From contig CAVXYR010000007.1 in NCBI GenBank assembly GCA_963766115.1, positions 331,911-395,910 on the forward strand: a DNA stretch of 64,000 nucleotides, read 5' to 3'. The stretch comes from 67-14 sp963766115 (lineage in GTDB: Bacteria; Actinomycetota; Thermoleophilia; Solirubrobacterales; 70-9). A model generated the notes under the pieces. That model searched no databases. It was given only the letters and a program-made list of their open reading frames with translations, and was not told where the DNA came from. Position numbers and translations under genes: made by a program. Below, one piece after another: positions 16,828 to 24,815 of this stretch (its first letter is position 1; every line of letters starts with the position of its first letter).

Positions 16828-17967
16828 ATGAGATCAGGGAACGGATTAAAAGTCAGGGAAGCCATCGTGCCGAGTGCAGCGATTTCCGCCATGGTGATCT
16901 TCGCACTCGTGTCGGTGGCGGCACTGTCGCTGCCCGGCGAATCCGGCGCAGCCGGGAACAGGGTCCACATCAGCGGCAAGGTCTACCGTTTCAACCACAT
17001 GGACACGCCGATCCCGGGGGCCGTGATCAAGGTGCGCGAGTACCCGGGACTCCGCGCGGTTTCCGATTCAGTCGGCGACTACGACCTCGAGGTGCCGGAC
17101 GATTCCAACGTGACGCCGTACCTGGTCGCCGGCGAGATCGAGCCTGGCGGGAATCCGATGTCCAACCACTACAACGAGATCGATCTGCAGACCTTCCATC
17201 CCCGCGGTGAAGACCTCGAAAACGCCAACTTCCAGACCCCCACCGATGCCGAGTACATCGGACTGAAGGCGATTCTCGGGGTCCCGTCCGACCCGTCAGA
17301 TCCCTTGAGCCGACCGGACCAGTGCGTCGTGGTGACCACATCCTCGGCCCGGGACGTCCGCGGGGTCGACTACCAGACCTTCTGGGACCGCACGCCCCAC
17401 GGCGTAGCCGGGGCCACCGCCCTCGCCGTACCGGCCGTCCCCGGCCCGATCTACTTCAACGAAAACGTGATCCCCGACCGGTCGGAAACGGCTTCGTCCG
17501 AGGACGGGGGGATCGTCTGGGATGTGGTCCCGGCCGGGACCTTCCGCATGATCGGGGAAAACCCGACGGCCAGATTCGCCAGCTTTCTGGCGACCTGCGC
17601 TCCCGGTCGCGTGGTCAACGCCAATCCGCCCTGGGGTATGTACGAACTGGCACCCGGCGAGCGACCCCTGGCGGCGAGCAACGTCGCCGCACAGCCTCTC
17701 GACTCAAGAGTGAAAGGCGGGGGCCGGCGGGCGAGAATCGTCGAAGCCCGGATCGAGGCCGGAGAGCGGATCGGGTTCGGGGCCCGTCTGGTGAGAAGCG
17801 GCAGGAAGATCGCCGGCAAGCAGCTGGATCAGATAAATCCGGGCACAAAGCGGGTCAGATTCAGGGTCGGTCGGAAAGTCAGGCCGGGCAAGACCAGGCT
17901 GCAGATCAGGCTCACTGACCGGTCCGGCGTGACCGTGAAGACGGTTCACCGGCTGCGCCTGCCTTAG
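16828..17967 (+). CDS. NANPPWG-family secreted protein, long form
   Basis: Unrecognised 379-residue exported protein, paralogous to the gene at 7678-8427. A hydrophobic N-terminus (residues ~14-40, ending SLPGESGAAG) is a signal peptide or anchor. A carboxypeptidase-regulatory-like strand set follows (GKVYRFNHMDTPIPGAVIKV, then GDYDLEVPD). The family blocks come next: DLENANFQTP, PHGVA, PIYFNENVIP, DGGIVW, and CAPGR with NANPPWGMYELAP. The last ~100 residues are a basic, strand-rich extension missing from the paralogue (RIEAGERIGFGARLVRSGRK and similar). Likely a surface or secreted protein; function unknown. Confidence 0.75.
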   Translation: MRSGNGLKVREAIVPSAAISAMVIFALVSVAALSLPGESGAAGNRVHISGKVYRFNHMDTPIPGAVIKVREYPGLRAVSDSVGDYDLEVPDDSNVTPYLVAGEIEPGGNPMSNHYNEIDLQTFHPRGEDLENANFQTPTDAEYIGLKAILGVPSDPSDPLSRPDQCVVVTTSSARDVRGVDYQTFWDRTPHGVAGATALAVPAVPGPIYFNENVIPDRSETASSEDGGIVWDVVPAGTFRMIGENPTARFASFLATCAPGRVVNANPPWGMYELAPGERPLAASNVAAQPLDSRVKGGGRRARIVEARIEAGERIGFGARLVRSGRKIAGKQLDQINPGTKRVRFRVGRKVRPGKTRLQIRLTDRSGVTVKTVHRLRLP

Positions 17968-18747
17968 TCAGCCCTGGAGCGATGTATCCACGGGTCCGGT
18001 GTCCGGCCGGACCAGGTCACGCAGATACTGGCGCCAGAGCGGCTCGATATCGCGCATGGGGAGGTCAAAGGCGGCTTCCAGGTTTGCCTCCGGTCCGTCC
18101 TTCCGCAGCCGGGCGATCAGTAGCTCGCAGGCGCCGCCGCCGCGGTAGTCCTCGAGCAGATCAAAGATCGTGCCGCCCAGAAGGATAGCGTCGCGCCGGC
18201 CGGGTGGAAACGAGGGCCGGGACCCTTCCCGCAGCCGCCGGATGACCGCCGCCCGGTAGAGATCGACCTGCCGGGAGAAGTGCTGGCCGGCGCCTTCGAC
18301 CAGCCATGCCCACTTCAGGTACCGCAGGAACCGGCTGGGGGTCCAGGGAGGAGGGATCGCCCCGTTGTTGACGGCGACGACGATCTGCGTGTAAAGACGC
18401 TCGGCGGTGCCGCGGAGGGCCTCCAGCGAGGCTTCACCCGCGGCGCGCCGGACCATCGCCGACTCGCCGAGAACGTGAACCTCGGTGGCCATCGGCCATC
18501 CGGCGAGGTACCTCCTGCCGGCCGGGGCAGCCGACCAGCGGACCGCCGGCAGGAAAGGGTGGGCCATGGTCAGCCAGATCGGCGAGGGATGGATTATCAC
18601 CGTGACCCCGCTGGGCACGATCTCGAAGCGCTCCTCCAGCCGCAGGCTCAGGTCCTCCAACCGGTCGATCAGCTCCTCGGCGTAGCTGCGGTCGTCCTCC
18701 TCGTGGCGGGCACTGAAGGTGAGCGATGTCGTTTCGATCCAGGTCAT
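17968..18747 (-). CDS. Peptidase-MA-like (gluzincin-fold) protein lacking HExxH
   Basis: A 259-residue protein. The opening FSARHEEDDRSYAEELIDRL and the later WAWLVEGAGQHFSRQV, LLGGTIFDLLEDYRGGGA and MRDIEPLWRQYLRDL segments follow the layout of peptidase-MA proteins. In that family an HExxH helix precedes a WLxEG helix. Here the expected helix reads LRGTAERLYTQIV and has no HExxH, so it is probably catalytically dead. No signal peptide is seen. Family assignment is by pattern memory and is tentative. It ends directly against the convergent NANPPWG gene. Confidence 0.5.
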   Translation of the reverse strand: MTWIETTSLTFSARHEEDDRSYAEELIDRLEDLSLRLEERFEIVPSGVTVIIHPSPIWLTMAHPFLPAVRWSAAPAGRRYLAGWPMATEVHVLGESAMVRRAAGEASLEALRGTAERLYTQIVVAVNNGAIPPPWTPSRFLRYLKWAWLVEGAGQHFSRQVDLYRAAVIRRLREGSRPSFPPGRRDAILLGGTIFDLLEDYRGGGACELLIARLRKDGPEANLEAAFDLPMRDIEPLWRQYLRDLVRPDTGPVDTSLQG

Positions 18748-18805
18748 GCGGCGCGGCCGGAGCCTATTGCGCTACCCGGTCGACCGGGGAGGCTGTATCA
18801 AGCGA

Positions 18806-18850
18806 ACCGGGCCCGACCCTGCTCAGCCATAGAGCAGGATCGGGCCCGGT
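18806..18850 (-). terminator. Terminator hairpin downstream of the DUF1802 gene
   Basis: A long stem (ACCGGGCCCGA with its complement, one mismatch, then CCTGCTC/GAGCAGG) closes a 7-nt loop. It lies 30 nt past the stop of the minus-strand DUF1802 gene and upstream of the peptidase-MA-like gene. The U-tract on the minus strand is weak. Confidence 0.75.
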
Positions 18851-18879
18851 CCTTCAATCAATATCGGTTCAGCGGCAGA

Positions 18880-19512
18880 TCAGGCGAAGGCCGGTTCGCG
18901 GCTTCCTTCGCAGACCGAGCGGATCTCGGCGCTTGCCCGCTCGAACTCCTCGTCGGCCATGACCGGGGTGCCTTCGAACGGAAGGTCACGGTCGATCTCG
19001 GCCCAGGACCGGCAGCCCTGGTATTCCTGGCGGACCCTGACCGTCACCGGCCGCGGGATGCGATGGACCCGCAGCAGCACCAGGTGCAGCGGGTGCCGCG
19101 GCTTCCAGTTCAGCCGCTTGCTCGCGTAGTCGGTGGTCCAGATGTAGTAGGGGGAGAGCCCGTCGACAACCTTCGGGTTGTCGATCGTGATGTGCTCGGC
19201 CACCTCCGCCCAGGCCCTGATGCGGACACGGTCGGGCTGGGGGATGCCGCCGTCCTGAAGCAGGGCACGGGCCGGCGGTTCTTCATCGGGCCAGACGCCT
19301 TCTTCGAGGGCGCGGTCGAGTTCGGGGTGGTGTGAGGGACGCACCAGGTCGTTGCGCTGGTGATCGAACGTGGGATAGAGGAAGAAGCGGTCATGCTCCA
19401 GCTCGAAGTGCTTGTTTTCTTCGCGAATTCCGCCCTTACGCAGGGTAAGGAGCTGTTCGCCTTCGGCCAGGGCTCGTACAGTAACGGCCCATTCCTTGAA
19501 CGCAATTGGCAT
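18880..19512 (-). CDS. DUF1802 family protein
   Basis: A 210-residue protein matching DUF1802: AFKEWAVTVRALAEGEQ at the start, LRKGGIREENKHFELEHDRF, then LYPTFDHQRNDLVRPSHH. The family has no established activity. ATG at 19512 gives the usual family start (MPIAFKEWAV); the frame stays open to a GTG at 19548. It is followed by a strong hairpin. An upstream AT-richer stretch near 19612-19622 contains a possible -10 (TAAAGT on the minus strand), so it probably has its own promoter. Confidence 0.8.
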   Translation of the reverse strand: MPIAFKEWAVTVRALAEGEQLLTLRKGGIREENKHFELEHDRFFLYPTFDHQRNDLVRPSHHPELDRALEEGVWPDEEPPARALLQDGGIPQPDRVRIRAWAEVAEHITIDNPKVVDGLSPYYIWTTDYASKRLNWKPRHPLHLVLLRVHRIPRPVTVRVRQEYQGCRSWAEIDRDLPFEGTPVMADEEFERASAEIRSVCEGSREPAFA

Positions 19513-19648
19513 AGGGATCTCAGTCGGGGTAGAGGTTGCCACGGACACGTGCGGGGGACGTGTTCAGTCGGGCACTCGGCCCCGGGGCCCCGCAAGGACG
19601 ATCGACTTTACAGAATGTCCTCGAAAGATTCAAGCATTGTGTTGATCA

Positions 19649-21541
19649 TCACGCAGCCGATTGTCGCTGAAGCCGGAGCAGTCCGGCGGGTCCGGCCGCG
19701 ACGGCCCAGTCCGGGGGCACGTACACGGTCGCCTGCCCGAGATCGATCACCGCCGGGCCGCTCCGGCTGTCGAAAACCCCGGTTTCGAGCCTGATCTCGG
19801 GACCGGGCCTGAGCGTTCTCTGGCGCACGGTGACCAGCTCGATCCGGGCCTCCGGGTCGACGTAGCCGTAGCGCTCGAGGTGGGCCGCTTCGAACTTCTG
19901 CCGCAGGACCGCTGGATCGCCGGTCCGGTCATCGACGGTGAGTTCGAACGACTGCCCCCGGTAGCGCAGGTCCCAGGCGACCTCGTCCGCATCGCCGATC
20001 AGCTCGGCGAGCAGGGTCCCGTTGAGGTCGGCCTCCTTCATCAGCACGGTCCGCACCCGGTCACTGCGCCGGTCGGCGGCGGCGAGGCCCAGGGCGCTGA
20101 AGACGCCGCCGGTCAGCGGAACCAGGATCCGGTCGATACCGAGCTGCTCGGCAACCGCGACCGCGTGCAGCGGTCCTGCTCCGCCAAAGGCGAGCAGGGC
20201 GAACCGGCGGGGATCTAGCCCGCGCTCGACGGTCATCACCCGCAGTGCCCGGACCATCTCCGACACGGCGACGCTCAGGATTCCCTCGGCACACTCGAGT
20301 GGCTCGATCCCGAGATCGCCCGCCAGTCCGGTCACTGCTGCGAGGGCCAGGTCCGGGTCGAGGCCGACTCCGCCTGCCAGGCCGGCCTCCGCATCGAGGC
20401 GGCCCAGGACCAGGTTGGCGTCGGTCACGGTCGGCTCGGTCCCGCCCTGGCCGTAGCAGGCCGGTCCCGGCACGGCCCCGGCCGAATCGGGGCCGACCCT
20501 GAGCGCTCCGCCGCTGTCGCGCCAGGCGATCGAGCCGCCTCCGGCCCCGACCGTGTCGATGTCGACCATCGGAAGCGCCAGCGGCCTCCCGCCGATCGCC
20601 TTCGATCCGGTTTCGCCGACAGTTCCACCGCTGACCACGCATACGTCGCAGGAAGTCCCGCCCATGTCGAAGCAGAGCAGGTCCGGCTCGCCGGCCTGGG
20701 CGGCGACCAGGGCCGACGCGGCCGCCCCGCCGGCCGGTCCAGAGAGCACCGACAGGGCGGCGTGCCTGCGGGCGGTCTCGAGCTCGGTCAGACCTCCGCT
20801 CGACTGCATGATCAGCGGGGACGGCAGGCCGAGCCCGTCGCATCGGCTGTCGAGCCGGCTCAGGTAGCGGCCGAGCAGGGGGGAGAGCGAGGCGTCGACT
20901 TCTGTGGTCGCGGCCCGTTCGTACTCGCGGAAGGTTCCGACTACTTCGTGGGAGAGCGAGACGTGCAGTTCATCGCCAAACCGGTCGCGGAGGGCTTCGC
21001 CGATCGCCTGCTCGTGCCCGGGGAAGCGGTCGGCGTGGAGCAGGCATACCGCAACCGACTCGACCCCGAGTTCGGACACGCATTCGGCCAGTCGCGTCGC
21101 CTCGTCCGCGGCCAGCGGCTTCTCGGGGCCTTCCGGCCCGGTTCGTTCGTCGGCTTCGATTCTCAGCTCGGGCGGCACCAGCGGGGCCGGACGCCGCGCC
21201 TGGAGACGGTAGAGCTCGGCCCGGTTCTGGCGGCCGATCTCGACCAGGTCGGCGAATCCGCGAGTCGCGATCAGGGCGGTCGGGGCACCTTTCGACTCGA
21301 GCAGGGCGTTGGTCGCCACGGTCATGCCATGGGCGAAGCTGGTCACCTGCCCGGGACCGATCCCGGCTCTCTCCAGCACGATTTCGGTCGCCGCGATCGC
21401 CCCGAGCGACTGGTCCGAGGGTGTGGTCGGAGCCTTGCCCGCAAACACCCTCCCTCCGAGGATCAGCACGGCATCGGTAAACGTTCCGCCGACGTCGACC
21501 CCGAGGATCGCCCCCGGGGGCTTGCGGTCAGGGGCGGCCAT
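19649..21541 (-). CDS. hyuA: Hydantoinase/oxoprolinase subunit A
   Basis: ATP-dependent amidohydrolase subunit (N-methylhydantoinase A / acetone carboxylase beta-like). It begins MAAPDRKPPGAILGVDVGGTFTDAV (actin-like ATPase phosphate loop) and has DMGGTSCDVCVV, GAGGGSIAW and LLAFGGAGPLHAVAVAEQLG. The 630 residues are slightly short for the family. ATG 21541 was chosen; the frame is open further upstream but only through hyuB sequence. It overlaps the hyuB end by 14 nt. The true substrate (hydantoin, oxoproline or other lactam) cannot be told. Confidence 0.9.
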   Translation of the reverse strand: MAAPDRKPPGAILGVDVGGTFTDAVLILGGRVFAGKAPTTPSDQSLGAIAATEIVLERAGIGPGQVTSFAHGMTVATNALLESKGAPTALIATRGFADLVEIGRQNRAELYRLQARRPAPLVPPELRIEADERTGPEGPEKPLAADEATRLAECVSELGVESVAVCLLHADRFPGHEQAIGEALRDRFGDELHVSLSHEVVGTFREYERAATTEVDASLSPLLGRYLSRLDSRCDGLGLPSPLIMQSSGGLTELETARRHAALSVLSGPAGGAAASALVAAQAGEPDLLCFDMGGTSCDVCVVSGGTVGETGSKAIGGRPLALPMVDIDTVGAGGGSIAWRDSGGALRVGPDSAGAVPGPACYGQGGTEPTVTDANLVLGRLDAEAGLAGGVGLDPDLALAAVTGLAGDLGIEPLECAEGILSVAVSEMVRALRVMTVERGLDPRRFALLAFGGAGPLHAVAVAEQLGIDRILVPLTGGVFSALGLAAADRRSDRVRTVLMKEADLNGTLLAELIGDADEVAWDLRYRGQSFELTVDDRTGDPAVLRQKFEAAHLERYGYVDPEARIELVTVRQRTLRPGPEIRLETGVFDSRSGPAVIDLGQATVYVPPDWAVAAGPAGLLRLQRQSAA

Positions 21542-23033
21542 GTCCGCCTCCGCCCGGGGTCTCGATCCGCAACCGGTCGCCTTCCTTGAGCTCGCCGGTC
21601 GACTTGGGGTCGAGCTCGGTCGCCGAGGCATCGCCGGCCCGGGTGAGCAGGTTGCGGCCCTTCGACCCGGGCTCGCCGCCTGCGGCACCGTCCGGCGCCA
21701 GCCGCCGGCGCTCGGTCAACAGGGCGTACTCCATCGTTTCGAGCGCCTCGACCTCGCGGTTCAGGCCGTCTCCGCCCCGGTGCCTGCCCCTGCCGCCGCT
21801 GCCGCGGCGGATTGAGTACTCCACAGCGCGCAGCGGGAATTCGATCTCGAGGGCCTCGATCGGCGTGTTCAGCGTGTTTGACATCGCCACGTGGACGCCG
21901 TCGGGGCCGTCGTCACCGGGGCCGGCGGCCTGGCCGCCGCCCAGGGTCTCGTAATAGGTGAAGCGGTCATTGCCCAGGGTCAGGTTGTTCATCGTGCCCT
22001 GGCCGAGCGCCATGCCGAACGCCTTGAGGCAGAGGTCGGCGACCCGGGACGAGGTCTCGACGTTGCCGGCCACCACCGCGGCCGGCGGCCTGGCGTTGAG
22101 CAGGCTGCCGGCCGGAGCGGACACTCCGACCGGCCGGTAGGCCCCGGCGCTGGCCGGGATGTCGGGGTCGGTCAGAACGCGGATCGCGAAATAACAGGCC
22201 GATTCGGTGACCGCCAGCGGGCAGTTCAGGTTGCCGGCCACCTGATCGGCCGAACCGCTGAAATCGAACTCGATCCGCGATCCGTCCACCTTCGCGGTCA
22301 GGGCCAGCTCGATGTTTCCGTCGGGTCCTTCGAGGAAATCGCTTGCCGGGTAGATCCCGTCGGCGATCCCGTCGATGCAGGCCCGGGTCCGCCGCTCGGC
22401 GTATTCGATCACGGCTGCCATCGCGCTCTCGAGGCCTTCGGTCCCGCGTTGCCGCGCCAGTTCGGCCAGGCGTTCCGTGCCGGCGCGGTTGGCGGCCAGT
22501 TGGGCGCGCAGGTCGGCCCGGCGCTGGTCGGGCTGGCGCATCTCCGAGGTCACCTCCTCGATTGCCGATTCGTCGAGGACCCGGGGCGGGATCACCACCC
22601 CCTCCTCGCTCAGCTCGGTCGAGTCGGCCGGCATCGATCCCGGGATCCGGCCACCGACATCGGCGTGGTGTGCCCGGTTCGCGGCGAAGCCGACCAGTTC
22701 GCCGGCGTCGTCGAAGGCGGGGGTGACCACGGTGATGTCGGGCAGATGGGTTCCACCGGAATAGGGATCGTTCAGGAACCAGGAGACGCCGGGCCGGTGG
22801 CGACGACCGATCACCGCCCTGACCGAGGCCGGCATCGATCCGAGATGGACCGGGATGTGCTCGGCCTGCATCACCATGACCCCTTCGCGATCGAAAACCG
22901 CCGCCGAGCAGTCACGGCGCTCCTTGATGTTCGCCGAGTGGGCGGACCGGATCAGGACCGCGCCCATCTCCTCGCAGATCGAAGCGAGCGCACCGGCCGC
23001 GATCCTGATCTCGATCGGGTCGGCGTGCTTCAC
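21528..23033 (-). CDS. hyuB: Hydantoinase/oxoprolinase subunit B
   Basis: Partner of HyuA. The 501 residues start with PIEIRIAAGALASICEEMGAVL and contain SANIKERRDCSAAVFD, the conserved NDPYSGGTHLPDITVV, HADVGGRIPGSMPADS and a C-terminal GGxG-rich segment (RRGSGGRGRHRGGDGL). GTG start at 23033, about 22 nt downstream of nadB on the same strand, so it may be co-transcribed with it. Confidence 0.9.
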   Translation of the reverse strand: MKHADPIEIRIAAGALASICEEMGAVLIRSAHSANIKERRDCSAAVFDREGVMVMQAEHIPVHLGSMPASVRAVIGRRHRPGVSWFLNDPYSGGTHLPDITVVTPAFDDAGELVGFAANRAHHADVGGRIPGSMPADSTELSEEGVVIPPRVLDESAIEEVTSEMRQPDQRRADLRAQLAANRAGTERLAELARQRGTEGLESAMAAVIEYAERRTRACIDGIADGIYPASDFLEGPDGNIELALTAKVDGSRIEFDFSGSADQVAGNLNCPLAVTESACYFAIRVLTDPDIPASAGAYRPVGVSAPAGSLLNARPPAAVVAGNVETSSRVADLCLKAFGMALGQGTMNNLTLGNDRFTYYETLGGGQAAGPGDDGPDGVHVAMSNTLNTPIEALEIEFPLRAVEYSIRRGSGGRGRHRGGDGLNREVEALETMEYALLTERRRLAPDGAAGGEPGSKGRNLLTRAGDASATELDPKSTGELKEGDRLRIETPGGGGHGRP

Positions 23034-23055
23034 CGGCCGGCGCCCCTTGCTCCGC

Positions 23056-24516
23056 CTACTCCCACCGTCGCGACTCGATCGAGCCGTCGGGGAGGAGGAT
23101 CAGGTGGTGTTGGTCGAGATCGGAACGGGTCTCGCGATAGTCGGTCCGGCGGTGGCCGCCCCGGGACTCTTCCCGCGCCAGGGCGGACTTGCCGATCGCG
23201 GCGGCGAGCGGATAGGGGTCTTCGGTCAGGCGTTCCAGTTCGGACCCGGTCCGCAGCGGACCGGCCAGTCTCCAGACCGCTTCACGCGTTTCGGCGGTCG
23301 GTGGCGTAAAGCGCCAATCCGGTATCCCGGCCGGGTCGGACGGTGTCTCCTCGAGCCCGGCAAGCGCGGCACGGCGACCGAATACGAAGCATTCGGTGAG
23401 CGAGTTCGAGGCCAGGCGGTTGGCCCCGTGGACCCCGGTGCAGGCGCACTCGCCTGCCGCGTAGAGGCCGGCCAGGGAGGTGCGCCCGTCGAGGTCCACC
23501 GCGATGCCGCCCATTACGTAGTGGGCCCCCGGCGAAACCGGCACCGGTTCGTCCCGGGGATTGAAGCCGGCCTCCTCGAGCGTGGCGAAGACGCTGGGGA
23601 ACTTCTCCGGGGAGACCGCTCCGAGGTCGAGCCTGATCTCGCGCCCCTCCTGCTGTTCGATCCGGGCCAGGATCGCCGCGGTGACGTCGTCCCGCGGGGC
23701 CAGTTCATCGGTGAATCGCTCGCCCGAGTCGTCGAGCAGCGTCGCCCCCTCACCCCGGATCGCTTCGGTGACCAGCGCCCCGTCCACAGGGGTCCCGGGG
23801 GCGGATACGCAGGTCGGGTGAAACTGGCAGAACTCGAGATCGGCCAACTCGGCCCCGGCGGCACTTGCGATCACCGGGCCCGCTCCAATCGCTCCCCAGG
23901 GGTTGGAGGTCCGGCGCCAGAGGGCCGCGGCGCCCCCGCTGGCCATCAAGGTCGCCCGGCTGGCGATCGGACCGCGATCGGTAATCAGCCCGTGGCATCT
24001 GTTCCCGTCGCTCCAGAGGGCCGTCGCCGAGGTCTTTTCAAGGACTTCGATCCCCTCCTGGCCGGCAACCATCCGAGCCAGCGCGCCGGTCAGCTCCCGT
24101 CCGGTCCTGCTGCCTCCGGCGTGGATTATCCGGCGCCTAGAGTGGCCGCCCTCGAGGGCAAGCGAAAGCGCGTCGTCCGGCTCCCGGTCGAATTTCACTC
24201 CACGCTCGATCAGGTCCCGCACGATCCCGGGGGCTTCTGCGGTCAGGACATCGACCGCGGGTACCCGGCAGAGATTGCGGCCCGCGGCGATCGTGTCGGC
24301 CGCGTGTAGCTCGGGCGTGTCGGAGGGCTCGAGGGCCGCCGCGAGGCCGCCCTGAGCGTGAAAGCTGGCGCTCTCGGCCAGCGGCTTGCGGGAGACCAGG
24401 CAGACCGATCCGCCGGCCTCGGCCGCGCAGAGCGCCGCCCAGAGGCCCGCCGCGCCGGCGCCGATGATCGCCAGATCGAACCGCCCTTCGGGGGGCTCTG
24501 GGGTGGGGTGGCTCAC
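23056..24516 (-). CDS. nadB: L-aspartate oxidase
   Basis: Flavoenzyme that oxidises L-aspartate to iminoaspartate, the first step of NAD synthesis. The 486 residues include the FAD loop AIIGAGAAGLWAALCA, SFHAQGGLAAAL, HPTCVSAPG, and the C-terminal GECACTGVHGANRLASNSL typical of the fumarate reductase/aspartate oxidase family. nadA and nadC are absent from the window. GTG start at 24516 shares bases with the stop of the preceding coiled-coil gene, so the genes are coupled. Confidence 0.92.
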   Translation of the reverse strand: MSHPTPEPPEGRFDLAIIGAGAAGLWAALCAAEAGGSVCLVSRKPLAESASFHAQGGLAAALEPSDTPELHAADTIAAGRNLCRVPAVDVLTAEAPGIVRDLIERGVKFDREPDDALSLALEGGHSRRRIIHAGGSRTGRELTGALARMVAGQEGIEVLEKTSATALWSDGNRCHGLITDRGPIASRATLMASGGAAALWRRTSNPWGAIGAGPVIASAAGAELADLEFCQFHPTCVSAPGTPVDGALVTEAIRGEGATLLDDSGERFTDELAPRDDVTAAILARIEQQEGREIRLDLGAVSPEKFPSVFATLEEAGFNPRDEPVPVSPGAHYVMGGIAVDLDGRTSLAGLYAAGECACTGVHGANRLASNSLTECFVFGRRAALAGLEETPSDPAGIPDWRFTPPTAETREAVWRLAGPLRTGSELERLTEDPYPLAAAIGKSALAREESRGGHRRTDYRETRSDLDQHHLILLPDGSIESRRWE

Positions 24517-24815
24517 TACTTGCCGGAGGCTGAGGAGGAACCGTCTTCCTGGCGGGCCAGATCCTCCAGCTCCTCCAGTGACAGGCCTTCTTCGATTCCC
24601 CTGGCGACCAGATCGGCTTCGCGGTCTATAGAAGCGACTTCACCGGCCTTGTCGGAGAGCAGGCGGCGGTCGAAGCTCCCGTCCCTGGACATCTCGACGG
24701 TCATGCGGCCGAGTTCACCGAGATTCTTGCGCCTGAGGTCGTCGAGCTCCTCCAGATGCTTTCTCATCGCCCGGCGCTCACGTCCGCCCGATTTGCCGCG
24801 ACCGAAGATACCCAT
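24516..24815 (-). CDS. Small helical protein sharing a domain with its upstream neighbour
   Basis: A 99-residue protein of unknown function. After a basic start (MGIFGRGKSGGRERRAMRK) comes LEELDDLRRKNLGELGRMTV, then DRRLLSDKAGEVASIDREAD. The upstream gene has LEELLLDRREALGELVLGMY, then DDDLLARGSAEVAEVDNEL, the same spacing of leucines and acidic residues. The C-terminus is acidic and Ser-rich. ATG 24815 lies in a TGATG overlap with the upstream stop and the gene ends on the nadB start, so it is the middle gene of a coupled set. Confidence 0.7.
   Translation of the reverse strand: MGIFGRGKSGGRERRAMRKHLEELDDLRRKNLGELGRMTVEMSRDGSFDRRLLSDKAGEVASIDREADLVARGIEEGLSLEELEDLARQEDGSSSASGK

Noticed and set aside
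20061..20843. Arg-rich 260-codon frame overlapping hyuA
   Set aside because: Out-of-frame shadow of hyuA; composition dominated by Arg/Gly/Pro from GC-rich codons.
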